Shown here: positions 25,780 to 34,737 of the stretch, in pieces
Numbering within the stretch: the first letter of the stretch is position 1
Layout of the letters: each line of letters starts with the position of its first letter
Assembly (NCBI RefSeq): GCF_030161475.1
Contig: NZ_BSUG01000002.1
Span: 18,366 to 82,365, forward strand
Direction of reading: 5' to 3'
Length of the DNA: 64,000 nucleotides
Source of the DNA: Tetragenococcus halophilus subsp. flandriensis
GTDB taxonomy: Bacteria > Bacillota > Bacilli > Lactobacillales > Enterococcaceae
Translations under genes and position numbers: made by a program
Notes under the pieces: model-generated
Database searches by the model: none
The model's input: the letters and a program-made list of their open reading frames with translations, nothing else
What the model was told of the DNA's origin: nothing

Positions 25780-26481
25780 ATGAAGACGCTTATTATCGTA
25801 TCTCATCCGGAAATTGATGAATCTGGCAGCCAGCAATATTTAAAAGAAGCTTTGCCAAATTCTTCAGACATTACTTTTCATCATCTGGAATCAACTTATC
25901 CAGAGGGTAAGATTGATATCGAACAAGAACAGCAACTCTTACAACAACACGATCGGATTATTTTCCAATTTCCATTGTACTGGTATTCTTCGCCGCCTAT
26001 GCTAAAGCATTGGCAAGATGAAGTCTTAACTGAAAATTTTGCATACGGCTTTGGCGGAAACAAATTAAAAGATAAAGAACTAGGATTAGTTTTGGTCATT
26101 GGTATGCCCGAAAAAGAATACCAGGTCAGTGGTAATGAAGGTTATACACTTAGTGCTTTAACCACCCCTTATCAAGCGATGGCTAAAAAAACACAGATGA
26201 ACTTTTTAAAACCTTTTCTCATTTTTCAATTCCACTATATGGAAGAAAGCGAAAAAATGCGGATGTTAATCGCCTATCAACAGTATCTGATGATTGAAAA
26301 CTTTGATACCCTACGAGCAAAAGAAAGTTGGTTCTTACAACAACTTGATGATATGGATGAGAAATTTTTACCCGATGGCAGCCAATTCATTTTAGATCAT
26401 ATCAAAGAATTGATCGAAGATAATCGCATGGAATTGGATGAAATCCAGATGTATTTGGAACAAGCAGGAGGGTCTTTATGA
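25780..26481 (+). CDS. NAD(P)H-dependent flavodoxin-fold oxidoreductase (KefF/YwrO-like)
   Basis: 233 residues from ATG 25780; AAGGAGG is a little far upstream (about 13 bases), and an in-frame ATG at 25750 precedes it. The flavodoxin fold appears in TLIIVSHPEIDESGSQQYLK (first strand and FMN loop), IIFQFPLYWYSSPPMLKHWQ (about 64-83, the FQFPxYWYS block of NQO-type proteins) and a VLVIGMPE strand. Members reduce quinones or other electrophiles with NAD(P)H. It overlaps the next small gene by 4 bases. Confidence 0.85.
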   Translation: MKTLIIVSHPEIDESGSQQYLKEALPNSSDITFHHLESTYPEGKIDIEQEQQLLQQHDRIIFQFPLYWYSSPPMLKHWQDEVLTENFAYGFGGNKLKDKELGLVLVIGMPEKEYQVSGNEGYTLSALTTPYQAMAKKTQMNFLKPFLIFQFHYMEESEKMRMLIAYQQYLMIENFDTLRAKESWFLQQLDDMDEKFLPDGSQFILDHIKELIEDNRMELDEIQMYLEQAGGSL

Positions 26482-26666
26482 TGGAAGAAAATATTCAATG
26501 GTCATTAGACCAGCTGGACCAATTAATAAAAGATAGCCACGACTATAAACAAAAAGCCTTATTAATGGGGATAAAAGATTTACTCTTAGAACAAGAAAAA
26601 CGTACCGAACAAATTCAAGGACAATTGGACGGTACGCTTTGGTCCCCCAATGATTGGGGAAGTTAA
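26478..26666 (+). CDS. Small hypothetical protein, 62 residues
   Basis: The start overlaps the stop of the oxidoreductase gene; ATG 26481 is the alternative start. The site GGAGGG lies about 8 bases upstream. The product is mainly helical and charged, with a short heptad-like stretch (QLDQLIKDSHDYKQKALLM) and a tryptophan-containing end (LWSPNDWGS). I do not recognise a family. Coupled translation suggests that it works with or regulates the flavoprotein. Confidence 0.65.
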   Translation: MMEENIQWSLDQLDQLIKDSHDYKQKALLMGIKDLLLEQEKRTEQIQGQLDGTLWSPNDWGS

Positions 26667-26701
26667 GGAGATTGCCGCTAAATCAACGGCGATCCTTTTT
26701 T
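26665..26701. terminator. Terminator between convergent genes
   Basis: AAGGAGATTGCCG and CGGCGATCCTT form an imperfect 11-12-bp stem with a T tail on the plus strand and an A-rich start (T tail on the minus side), serving both converging transcripts. Confidence 0.75.
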
Positions 26702-27857
26702 ATTTTGTTGCGCTATCCGAAACACTTTTGGCAACAATATCTACAACATCGGGATGAAAAACATCAGGTATAATGTAATCAGTACTCAATTCATCTTCAG
26801 GAATCACAGCTGCTATTCCTTTAGCAGCGGCGATTTGCATCTCATCAGTAATGTCACTAGAACGGGAATCTAAAGCACCACGGAAAATTCCAGGAAAAGC
26901 TAGAACGTTGTTGATTTGGTTAGAAAAATCAGACCGCCCAGTTCCGGTAATAAATGCCCCATGTTCTTTAGCGGCATCTGGCATCACTTCAGGTGTTGGA
27001 TTAGCCATAGGAAAAAGAATCGGTTTTTCATTCATATCTTGAATCCATTCTGGATCTAAAACATTAGGCGCCGAAACACCAATGAAAACATCCGCACCCT
27101 TCAACGCTTCGTGCAAATCTCCTTTTTTATGAGATAAATTAGTGACCTGAGCAATTTCTCGATGACGCTCTGCTAAATCAGAAGCGTCGGATGAAATGAT
27201 TCCCGTTTTATCTACTAATAAAACATCTTTAGCACCAGCAGCTAACAATTTTTTCGTAATCGCAATACCAGCCGCACCACCGCCATTAACCACAATTTCT
27301 ACTTCACTAAGATCTTTTTTCGTTAGTTTTAGCGCATTAAATAAAGCAGCTAAAACAACAATAGCGGTTCCATGTTGATCGTCATGAAAAACAGGGATAT
27401 CCAATTCCTCTTTCAAACGACTTTCAATTTCAAAACAACGTGGCGCCGCGATATCTTCTAAATTAATGCCACCAAAAGTAGGCGCTATTGCTTTGATATG
27501 AGAAATAATTGCTTCGGTATCTTGAGTGTCTAAACAAATAGGAATCGCATCAATACCCGCAAATTCCTTAAACAAAATCGCTTTACCTTCCATAACCGGC
27601 AAAGCAGCTTCCGGACCAATATTGCCTAAACCCAACACTGCAGAACCATCCGTAACCACTGCGACCATATTTTTCTTGGAAGTATAGTCATAAACTGCAT
27701 TTTCATTTTTGGCAATCGTACTACTGACTTCAGCAACTCCTGGTGTGTAAGCAATCGCTAAATCTTCTCGGCTTTGTACCGGAACTTTAGATTTTATTTC
27801 AAGCTTCCCACCTTTTTCTTGGCTAATTTTCAGCGCTTCTTTTTTTACATCTGCCAT
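26700..27857 (-). CDS. Malic enzyme (oxaloacetate-decarboxylating malate dehydrogenase)
   Basis: 385 residues, start preceded by GGAGGAAAA on the minus strand. It converts malate to pyruvate and CO2 with NAD(P). Motifs are AYTPGVAEV, the catalytic Lys region, [13 protein letters not shown] (about residues 70-82), the metal site block HDDQHGTA (about 157-164) and the dinucleotide loop NGGGAAGIA (about 190-198). The length fits the short single-domain malic enzymes of lactic acid bacteria. It is transcribed alone, diverging from flavodoxin. Cofactor preference cannot be read safely. Confidence 0.93.
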   Translation of the reverse strand: MADVKKEALKISQEKGGKLEIKSKVPVQSREDLAIAYTPGVAEVSSTIAKNENAVYDYTSKKNMVAVVTDGSAVLGLGNIGPEAALPVMEGKAILFKEFAGIDAIPICLDTQDTEAIISHIKAIAPTFGGINLEDIAAPRCFEIESRLKEELDIPVFHDDQHGTAIVVLAALFNALKLTKKDLSEVEIVVNGGGAAGIAITKKLLAAGAKDVLLVDKTGIISSDASDLAERHREIAQVTNLSHKKGDLHEALKGADVFIGVSAPNVLDPEWIQDMNEKPILFPMANPTPEVMPDAAKEHGAFITGTGRSDFSNQINNVLAFPGIFRGALDSRSSDITDEMQIAAAKGIAAVIPEDELSTDYIIPDVFHPDVVDIVAKSVSDSATK

Positions 27858-27968
27858 TTATTTTTCCTCCTTCAATTTATCTCTATATCTATTGTGAAAT
27901 AAAAAATTTACTTTAGCAAGCTATTTAAAAAAAGACAACTTGATTTTCTAAAAGTTTCTTTTATATTG

Positions 27969-27977
27969 TGATATAAT
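27969..27977 (+). promoter_or_regulatory. Extended -10 promoter of the flavodoxin gene
   Basis: TGATATAAT (27969-27977) is a perfect extended -10 box, about 40 bases before the GTG start. No convincing -35 box lies upstream, as is common with extended -10 promoters. Confidence 0.65.
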
Positions 27978-28016
27978 AAACTTGTTAAAATTAACTTTAG
28001 AAAGGAAGAGATTAAC

Positions 28017-28466
28017 GTGTTAGCTAAAATTGTATACGCTACCATGACAGGGAATACAGAAGAAATATCGGAAATTTTAGAAGAAGAATTTCAGCAACAG
28101 GGGGTAGAAGTCATACGAATGGAGGCTGATGATGCGGATGACGCAGATGAAGAAGCTTTTACCGACGCCGATATTTGTGTTATCGCGACCTATACTTACA
28201 ATAATGGCGAAGTACCGGATAACTTTGTTTACTTCGAAGAAAATTTAAGAAAACAAGATTTGCAAGGAAAAGTTTATGGTGTAGTGGGCAGCGGAGATAA
28301 GGAATATCATTTTGCTACCTATTGTTTTGCCGCTGATACATTTGATGAAGATTTCAAGCAAGCAGGGGCGAAAAAAGGAACTGATGTAGTAAAAATTGAC
28401 AATAAAGCAGACGAAAAAGACAAAGAAGTATTAAAAGAATTTGTTATAAATTTAATTAATGCATAA
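28017..28466 (+). CDS. Flavodoxin
   Basis: 149 residues, GTG start after GAAAGGAAGAG. It is a typical short-chain flavodoxin: the FMN phosphate loop YATMTGNTEEISEIL (residues 7-21), an acidic helix (EADDADDADEEAF), a TYTYNNGEVPDNF loop that shields the isoalloxazine ring, and VVGSGDKEYHFATYCFAADT (about 89-108). It carries electrons in the cytoplasm, possibly to flavodoxin-dependent isoprenoid or radical enzymes. It is a single-gene unit with terminator. Confidence 0.93.
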   Translation: MLAKIVYATMTGNTEEISEILEEEFQQQGVEVIRMEADDADDADEEAFTDADICVIATYTYNNGEVPDNFVYFEENLRKQDLQGKVYGVVGSGDKEYHFATYCFAADTFDEDFKQAGAKKGTDVVKIDNKADEKDKEVLKEFVINLINA

Positions 28467-28509
28467 ATTTTTTAGAAAATATTACAACTCATTCTCGTTT
28501 TATATAACT

Positions 28510-28556
28510 AAAGCTCCATAAAGATGCACTGAATTAGCATCTTCATAGAGCTTTTT
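28510..28556. terminator. Bidirectional terminator between flavodoxin and AI-2E family gene
   Basis: AAAGCTCCATAAAGATGC (28510-28527) pairs with GCATCTTCATAGAGCTTT (28537-28554) with small internal mismatches. T runs occur on both strands. Confidence 0.88.
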
Positions 28557-28610
28557 CGTTATTTTCAGGCATTAAAAGTGACAGAAAAAACCAATTGACT
28601 TTCTAAAAGA

Positions 28611-29780
28611 TTACTCACTTTGTCTATCTTTTTGTGTTTCATATCTCCCTTTATCTTCACTAAAGAAACGATTGTATCTTTTCTTGAAGCGATCAAAAAG
28701 ATATTGTACGCCAATTTTAAGTAGACTGTAAATCGGAATCCCGAACAAGACACCGACAAAACCGAGCAAGTCTCCCATAACCAGTACAACTAACAAAATT
28801 GTAAGAAAATGTAGTTGCAATTTATCGCCCATCACGCGCGGCATCACAAGATTGCCATGGAGTGCTTGAATCACAAACCAAGCGATCACAAAGATGACGG
28901 CTTCTAAAAGTGATTGTTGAAAAGCGATAATCAAACCAGGGAAGAAGGAAATCACTGAGCCGACATATGGAACAATACTTAAAATCCCTACTAAAAAGGC
29001 CATCACGGTAGCGTAATTTAAGCCGATTAATAAGAATGTTACCCAATACATTATCCCTAAAACAGCGCTGGAAACAAGCTGTCCTTTTAAGTAAGCACTG
29101 AGTTGTTCGTCACTTTTTTTGACTAACATGGTGAAATCATCCCGAAAGTTAGGTGGCACGATTTTTAATACCGCTTGAGAAAATCTTTCTGTATCTTTTA
29201 ATAGGAAGAAAGCCAACACTGGACCGATAAATAAGGTCATAGCAGTTGCGGAAACGGCTGAAAAGACACTACCTAAACCAGATAAACCTTCTTGCCAATT
29301 ATCTTCCAAAGCAGATAGCGTGTTTTTAATTAAATCATTAGCAGAGTTGGCTAAATCATCTAATTGATCTTGGAAAGGTAACTGTCCGACAATGGATCGG
29401 AAATTTTCTTGCACGCTGTCTAACATGGAAGGAAATTGCTGCACCAACTCTTGACCTTCACGTACCAGCGAACGAACCCCGAAAAATCCTAACACCCCAA
29501 TTAACAAAATAGCCAGGACATAAATTAAAGTAACCGCCCAGGTACGCGACATCTTCTTTTCTACCCAATTGACAAAAGGTTTAAATATATAATAAATAAC
29601 AATAGCAAAAATGATTGGGGGTAGAAAGGTGAGTAAAATCGTAATAAAAGGTACAAAAATAAATGAAACCTTATTTACAAGAAAAATAGCGATAGCACTT
29701 AAGATAATTAATCCAAGGACATAATAGGAAGTTTTGCCCCCTAAAAACTGGATCAAACGATTCGTTTTTTTCTGTTCCAT
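28611..29780 (-). CDS. AI-2E (PerM/YtvI) family membrane protein
   Basis: 389 residues on the minus strand. About eight membrane helices form two clusters separated by a hydrophilic region (about residues 115-165). The family's C-terminal signature region SIVPYVGSVISFFPGLIIAF and QALHGNLVMPRVMGDKLQLH is clear, and the protein ends in a charged tail. Members export small molecules or act as Na+/H+ antiporters; the AI-2 label comes from one E. coli protein. Its function in this organism is not evident from context, as it is a lone gene between flavodoxin and a cell-wall hydrolase. Confidence 0.88.
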   Translation of the reverse strand: MEQKKTNRLIQFLGGKTSYYVLGLIILSAIAIFLVNKVSFIFVPFITILLTFLPPIIFAIVIYYIFKPFVNWVEKKMSRTWAVTLIYVLAILLIGVLGFFGVRSLVREGQELVQQFPSMLDSVQENFRSIVGQLPFQDQLDDLANSANDLIKNTLSALEDNWQEGLSGLGSVFSAVSATAMTLFIGPVLAFFLLKDTERFSQAVLKIVPPNFRDDFTMLVKKSDEQLSAYLKGQLVSSAVLGIMYWVTFLLIGLNYATVMAFLVGILSIVPYVGSVISFFPGLIIAFQQSLLEAVIFVIAWFVIQALHGNLVMPRVMGDKLQLHFLTILLVVLVMGDLLGFVGVLFGIPIYSLLKIGVQYLFDRFKKRYNRFFSEDKGRYETQKDRQSE

Positions 29781-30030
29781 GTACTAAGCGCCTCCTTAAA
29801 GTAGTTAAACATTATCATTATAGGAAAAAACAAAGAAATTCTCAAACAATAGCCATTTAAAATCTAGACTAGTTTACCAAATAGTCCAACACAGGGAGTG
29901 AAAAGCGGATTCTTTCTCCATGTTTTTTAATATAAATATCCGCACTTCATCAAAAATTTGCCGCAAAAAAGCAAATCGCATCTTTTGCGTACTTTATTAA
30001 AGAAAGCAAAAAATGATGGAGGATGAATTT

Positions 30031-31062
30031 ATGAAAAAAACAATCAAATGGAGTTGTTGTTTATTGGCATTATTGCAATTTTCAACAGGCACAACTAGGG
30101 TTATGGCTGATTCGTTTAAAGAAACTAGCGTAGAAAAAATGAGCCAACCAGCAACAAAAAATCAAAAAGAAAAAGGAGATCAAACGACTTGGCAACTGAT
30201 CACTTCTTTAGGAGAGGAGGCCAGAGAAATTGCGCAAGAAGAAGATTTATACGCTTCAGTTATGCTAGCTCAAGCCATTCTAGAATCAAATAGTGGTCAA
30301 AGCCAGCTGAGTCAAGCACCTTATTATAATTTATTTGGGGTCAAAGGACAAGGCGCTTCTTTCAAAACTTTAGAAGAAGATAGCCAGGGGAAAATGTATA
30401 CGACACAGACAACATTTAAAAAGTATAATAACTACGAAGATTCTTTACGTGATTATGTAAAACTTATCAAAAATGGCATTATTGGCGATAAAAATTTTTA
30501 CCAAGGAAGTTGGAAGACAAAGGCAGAAAATTACCGTGTGGCAACACGATTTTTAACTGGCCGCTATGCGACTGACCATAAATATCATGAGAAGTTAAAT
30601 CAGCTGATCGAAGACTATGAGCTCACACGTTATGACCATAAACAGACTTTAGTTTCTGAAAAAGCTGACTATATCCGACCGCTAGACTCTTTTAAATTGA
30701 CTTCAAAATACGGCAAACGTAATGATAGTTTTCACAGAGGTGTTGACCTAGCTGCACCCCAGGGAACAAAAATCAAAGCAAGCAGAGAAGGAAAAGTGAC
30801 ACGTGCTGCATTTCATCCATCCTGGGGAAATTACGTTACAGTTCAGCATTCTGACGGCTTAACGACGCTTTATGCACATTGCGAGAAAATAAATGTCGAA
30901 GTAGGACAACTAGTCGAACAAGGAGAAAAAATCGCTAGCGTTGGTTCCACTGGGCATAGCACAGGGCCACATTTACATTTTGAAGTCAATCGGTCGCAAA
31001 ATTTAGAAAAAGAGCAGCTGCTGGATCCGGTGGAAGTGTTGGGAGAGGAAGCCTTTGAATGA
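30031..31062 (+). CDS. Secreted GH73 glucosaminidase fused to M23 peptidase (peptidoglycan hydrolase)
   Basis: 343 residues from ATG 30031, 8 bases after GGAGG; the ATG at 30013 precedes that site. A signal peptide (KKTIKWSCC, hydrophobic core, cleavage near VMADS) is followed by a GH73 domain (about residues 55-205; SVMLAQAILESNSGQSQLS with catalytic Glu, YYNLFGVKG). Then comes an M23/LytM zinc peptidase (about 225-335; HRGVDLAAPQGTKIKA and GPHLHFEVNRS give the HxxxD and HxH ligands). It would cut both glycan strands and cross-bridges of the wall. The fusion of the two activities in one short chain without wall-binding repeats is less common than separate proteins. Confidence 0.92.
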   Translation: MKKTIKWSCCLLALLQFSTGTTRVMADSFKETSVEKMSQPATKNQKEKGDQTTWQLITSLGEEAREIAQEEDLYASVMLAQAILESNSGQSQLSQAPYYNLFGVKGQGASFKTLEEDSQGKMYTTQTTFKKYNNYEDSLRDYVKLIKNGIIGDKNFYQGSWKTKAENYRVATRFLTGRYATDHKYHEKLNQLIEDYELTRYDHKQTLVSEKADYIRPLDSFKLTSKYGKRNDSFHRGVDLAAPQGTKIKASREGKVTRAAFHPSWGNYVTVQHSDGLTTLYAHCEKINVEVGQLVEQGEKIASVGSTGHSTGPHLHFEVNRSQNLEKEQLLDPVEVLGEEAFE

Positions 31063-31230
31063 TTTTATGAAGAAATATGATTTCATGTTTTTCTAGAGAA
31101 ATCAGCAATTGAGGAAGGGAACTTTCAAAAGCTGTTTTTGAATTGATGAATATTTTTCATACGCTGCCTCAATTATTTTATAAATGAAATGGTTGTTATA
31201 ATGAGTTTATTAATGGTATAAAATGCAAAA

Positions 31231-31259
31231 TTGACGATTTGTAGCTTATAGGCTACAAT
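31231..31259 (+). promoter_or_regulatory. Promoter with embedded operator palindrome for the XRE regulator
   Basis: TTGACG (31231-31236), a 17-nt spacer, then TACAAT (31254-31259). The palindrome TTGTAGC-TTATAG-GCTACAA (31239-31258) fills the spacer and the -10 box, which is the classic layout for autorepression by an HTH protein. Confidence 0.75.
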
Positions 31260-31337
31260 AATGAGAGAAATAAGGGATGCTAGCCAAAAATAGAAAACGT
31301 TCATTTTTTGCAAATAAACCAAAAAGGGATGATAAAG

Positions 31338-31634
31338 TTGAGTAAAGTTGATCAATATATTGCTGATTATTCGCAAAATGATCCAGATTTTAAGCAAGCA
31401 ATACAAGTTGAAGATACAATATACCAGTTGGCACAAACTGTTCGACAAGTTCGTAAAAGAAATGGATTAACACAGAGTGAATTGGCAGAGTTATCAGGCA
31501 TTAATCGTGTAACGATCTCAAAAATAGAAAATGCTGATATGAATCCATCTTTCGCGTTGGTAACGCAGCTTTTAAATAGTATACAAACTTCTATTGAGTT
31601 TAAAACTAAAAATGATGAAAAAGTGACTTTGTAA
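31338..31634 (+). CDS. XRE-family (HigA-like) transcriptional regulator
   Basis: 98 residues from TTG 31338, 9 bases after AAAAAGGGATG; the in-frame ATG 31329 sits on top of that site. The HTH_3 domain covers about residues 35-90: VRQVRKRNGLTQSELAELSG then INRVTISKIENADMNPSF. It resembles HigA-type antitoxins, but no toxin gene adjoins. The leader holds only an 11-codon open stretch (31261-31293, MREIRDASQK), which could be a relic of one. The palindrome at 31239-31258 is its likely operator. Confidence 0.82.
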   Translation: MSKVDQYIADYSQNDPDFKQAIQVEDTIYQLAQTVRQVRKRNGLTQSELAELSGINRVTISKIENADMNPSFALVTQLLNSIQTSIEFKTKNDEKVTL

Positions 31635-31706
31635 GCTGTGCTTATGTCTTTAAGTGAAGAAAAACAAATTGTTGTATAAATTTCAATTTACTTAACTAGC
31701 AAAATG

Positions 31707-31755
31707 AAACAAGCAGTAGGAACAGGTGAAAAAAGTTCTTGCTGCTTGTTTTTTT
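31707..31755 (+). terminator. Rho-independent terminator after the XRE regulator
   Basis: AAACAAGCAG (31707-31716) pairs with CTGCTTGTTT (31742-31751), and an inner GGAAC/GTTC(T) extends the stem. Seven or more T residues close it. Confidence 0.9.
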
Positions 31756-32164
31756 ATAAAAAAAAATTGACCTTTTTTGATGTTATTTTTTTAGAGAAAC
31801 ACAACAGCAAGCTCGAATGTTTAAACTTTCTAATTGAACTAAAAATCTTAATTACAACTAATACAAAAAAAATTACTAAAAAGAAGTATGATAGTTTCTA
31901 TGATAAAAAAACATTAGTCATAATCTTATATATACTTCTCAGAAAAATAAAAATATAAAACAATAATAAGATTTGTTTGTAAGCGTTATTAAATAAAAAT
32001 TTCTAATCTTTTTAAAATAAGGTAGTGTTTTTTTATTATTTACAAAGTTGGTATAAAAGAAATTTTCTTTAATAATCCTTTTTATTTGTTCTTGTTTTAG
32101 ATATACTAATAATGTTTGTAACTGAAATTTGAAATTTCTGTGAAAAAGGAGTGTTTATTTCTTA
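31756..32164. other. AT-rich gene-free stretch ahead of the exopolysaccharide cluster
   Basis: About 400 bp, very AT-rich, with no convincing gene: a short open frame over the preceding terminator has no ribosome site. A TATACT (32102-32107) could be the -10 box of the cluster, but its -35 box is poor. The first gene has the site AAAAGGAGTG at about 32144. Confidence 0.5.
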
Positions 32165-32953
32165 ATGGAAAAGCCATTGTTTAAACATGCCGGTGTATAC
32201 GTAACAGCAATTCTTGCACTGGGGATTTGTGTGGGAGGTTACTATGTAACAAACCAAAGACAATATCAAGAACGTGTGGCTTATGCGAGTGAAGCAGGGT
32301 CGCAAGCAAAAAATGAAATTCAAGAGTTCGCGCAACAAACCGAAGCGCTCTATCAAGAAGAGGAGCCAGCGTTATTAGAGGAAGAAGCTAGCGTGTCAGA
32401 AGTATCTTCTCTACAAAGTGAAGTGAATCGAATTCAAGTTTCAGCTGAAGATTTTCAAATTGAAGAAGATTCGATGCCTGAAGATTTGGAAGAAGTCGCT
32501 GCGGAAAAAGAAGACCTTAGCAATCGTTTAACAGAGGCAAATGATAAGTTACATATGCAAGAGCAAATCGATGCTTTTTTTGCTGAAAAGACACCTAATT
32601 GGCAAGAACTTACAGAAGATGTCGTCATTAAAGAGGACTTGCAGCAAGAAACTATCGATGAGGTTAGCGAAAATTTTAGTTTCTTTTCAGAAGATCAATG
32701 GCTGGAATTAGCTAAGTCTTATGCCCAAAGTGCAAATGAACAGCTGCAAAATATAGAAGAAATTCAAAAGAAGCTAAATGATGCTAAAGAGCAAGAAATT
32801 ACTTATGAGCAGTATGCTAACTTAGCTGCTCAGATTGAAGAAGTTCGTAACCCAGAACAACAAGAAGAATTTGAACAAGCAGCAGACGAATTAGGTCAAC
32901 GATTTGGGGTATCTACAGAAGCGGCTGCAGCGGAAAGTACAGAAACTTATTAA
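32165..32953 (+). CDS. Membrane-anchored coiled-coil protein, first gene of the exopolysaccharide cluster
   Basis: 262 residues. After one N-terminal membrane helix (about 9-29, HAGVYVTAILALGICVGGYY) the chain is extracytoplasmic, very acidic (rich in E, Q, D) and almost entirely helical, with heptad patterns around EVAAEKEDLSNRLTEANDKL and QSANEQLQNIEEIQKKLNDA. There is no enzymatic motif, and I recognise no family. Its place directly ahead of the LCP gene (30-bp gap, site GGAGGAAAAG between them) suggests a role in anchoring or organising polysaccharide export at the wall. Confidence 0.75.
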   Translation: MEKPLFKHAGVYVTAILALGICVGGYYVTNQRQYQERVAYASEAGSQAKNEIQEFAQQTEALYQEEEPALLEEEASVSEVSSLQSEVNRIQVSAEDFQIEEDSMPEDLEEVAAEKEDLSNRLTEANDKLHMQEQIDAFFAEKTPNWQELTEDVVIKEDLQQETIDEVSENFSFFSEDQWLELAKSYAQSANEQLQNIEEIQKKLNDAKEQEITYEQYANLAAQIEEVRNPEQQEEFEQAADELGQRFGVSTEAAAAESTETY

Positions 32954-32983
32954 AAATGTTTCACTTAAACGGAGGAAAAGAAT

Positions 32984-33916
32984 ATGGCAAGAAGAAGCCA
33001 CAAAAAAACAAGCGGCGGAAAAAAAGTTCTCCGCATAGTACTCATTGTGTTACTTATTTTAGTTTTAGCAATTGTTGGAGCCGTAGCCAAGCTTTATTTT
33101 GATGTTTCAGGTTCAGTGGATCGGACCTATGAATCAGTTGATCGAGACAACGGACGAGATGTGAACTTCAGCGATGAAGAACCATTCAGCGTCTTGCTCT
33201 TAGGAATCGATACCGGGGATTTAGGGCGAACTGAGCAGGGACGCTCGGATACTATGATGGTCGCAACTGTTGACCCACAAGAAAATAAATCGACGCTAGT
33301 AAGTATTCCTCGAGATACTTATGTTGATATTGTCGGACATGATACCCAAGATAAAATCAACCATGCTTATGCTTTTGGTGGCGCGTCCATGTCTATGGAT
33401 ACCGTTAGTGAATTTTTAGATATTCCAATTGATCATTATGTTTCCATCAATATGGAAGGAATTAAAGAATTGGTGGATGCAGTCGATGGCGTTGATGTCA
33501 ATAATGATTTAGCCTTTGAGCAAGATGGCCATACGTATAATTTCGGTAAAATTCATATGAATGGTGAAGAAGCCTTAGGATATCTAAGAATGCGACATGA
33601 AGATCCTGAAGGTGACTACGGACGACAAAAACGGCAACGTAAAGTAGTTGAAGCTGTTATTGATAAATCTCTTTCGCTTTCCGGAGCGACGCAATATCGC
33701 AGTATTTTAGATGCGATGGAAGACAATATGAAAACTGACTTAAGTTTTGGCGATATGAGAAGTATTGCCCTTGATTACCGCGGAGCCTTTTCAAATATTG
33801 ACCAATTGCAATTACAAGGAGAAGGCTTCAACCAAGACGGCGTTTCTTATCAGCGAGTCGATGAAAATGAATTAAAAGAAGTGCAAGAAAACTTACAGGA
33901 ACAACTAGATCAATAG
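32984..33916 (+). CDS. LytR-CpsA-Psr (LCP) family polysaccharide-to-peptidoglycan ligase
   Basis: 310 residues. A basic cytoplasmic start (ARRSHKKTSGGKK), one membrane helix (about 13-36), and the LCP catalytic domain outside. Conserved blocks are FSVLLLGIDTGDLGRTEQGR, SDTMMVATVDP, VSIPRDTYVDI (Arg for the pyrophosphate), INHAYAFGG and LGYLRMRHEDPEGDYGRQKR. LCP enzymes move undecaprenyl-linked glycopolymers onto peptidoglycan. It opens the regulatory block with Wzz, Wze and the phosphatase, the classic order in streptococci and enterococci. Confidence 0.93.
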   Translation: MARRSHKKTSGGKKVLRIVLIVLLILVLAIVGAVAKLYFDVSGSVDRTYESVDRDNGRDVNFSDEEPFSVLLLGIDTGDLGRTEQGRSDTMMVATVDPQENKSTLVSIPRDTYVDIVGHDTQDKINHAYAFGGASMSMDTVSEFLDIPIDHYVSINMEGIKELVDAVDGVDVNNDLAFEQDGHTYNFGKIHMNGEEALGYLRMRHEDPEGDYGRQKRQRKVVEAVIDKSLSLSGATQYRSILDAMEDNMKTDLSFGDMRSIALDYRGAFSNIDQLQLQGEGFNQDGVSYQRVDENELKEVQENLQEQLDQ

Positions 33917-33930
33917 AAAGTGGAGAAAAA

Positions 33931-34725
33931 ATGGAAGAGACGATTAGTTTAAGTGAAATTTTCGACGTATTAAAAAAACATTGGACCACCATTTTAACTA
34001 GCTTGTTTGCTGGTTTAGCCTTAGCTGCTGTGGTCACATTTTTTATCATGACACCGCAGTATAACTCAAGAGCGCAAATGATTGTCGCTTTACCCCAAGA
34101 AGAAAATTCGGATGAGAGTCTGAATACAGTAAACTACAATTTACAGATGTTAAATACTTATAAAGATATTATTGAAGAAGGCGATGCACTAGCGGCCAAT
34201 GTGCAAGAGCGTCTGGCTTCTGACTACGATTTAAATATGACGATTCAAGAGATTAAAGACAGTATGGAAGTGGAACAATCCGAAGAATCCCAAATGTTTT
34301 CCATCGTAGCTACAGGGGAAAGTGCGGCAGATGCCGAACATATTGCCAATACGGCAGCAGAAGTCTTTCAAGATACGGTTCAAGATGTGTTAACGAATGT
34401 CGACAAAATCACGATTGTTTCCCAGGCGTCTGCAAGTACCAGACCGGCGTCACCGAACAATATGCTGAATTTAGCTATCGGCCTTATCTTAGGGCTGTTA
34501 GTTGGTATTGGCTTGTCCTTCTTAATGGAAGTACTCGATCGCACAGTGAAAGATAGTCGCTATATTGCGGATACTTTAGGAATGACGGTGCTTGGTACAG
34601 TGCCGAAAATGAGTCAAAAAGAAATTGACGCAACCACTAAAAAGTTAACAGCGGCTAGACAAAATAATAACGACCAAGAAAATAACGGAGACGACGCACA
34701 ACGCCGCAGCCGTACACGTGTATAG
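33931..34725 (+). CDS. Wzz-type chain-length determinant / tyrosine-kinase activator (CpsC/EpsA-like)
   Basis: 264 residues with two membrane helices, one near the N-terminus (about residues 20-42, preceded by ISLSEIFDVLKKHW) and one near the C-terminus (about 178-200). An extracytoplasmic mixed helical region lies between, with the P-rich TRPASPNNMLNLAIG signature just before the second helix. Together with the downstream kinase it sets polysaccharide chain length. The cytoplasmic tail, which in relatives activates the kinase, is rich in N, D and R (NNNDQENNGDDAQRRSRTR). Its gap to the kinase gene is 12 bp. Confidence 0.92.
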   Translation: MEETISLSEIFDVLKKHWTTILTSLFAGLALAAVVTFFIMTPQYNSRAQMIVALPQEENSDESLNTVNYNLQMLNTYKDIIEEGDALAANVQERLASDYDLNMTIQEIKDSMEVEQSEESQMFSIVATGESAADAEHIANTAAEVFQDTVQDVLTNVDKITIVSQASASTRPASPNNMLNLAIGLILGLLVGIGLSFLMEVLDRTVKDSRYIADTLGMTVLGTVPKMSQKEIDATTKKLTAARQNNNDQENNGDDAQRRSRTRV

Positions 34726-34737
34726 GAGGGAAATGAG

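Noticed and set aside
31704..31958. 84-codon open frame after the XRE gene
   Set aside because: It starts inside a terminator hairpin, has no ribosome site and consists of AT-driven K, I, L codons.
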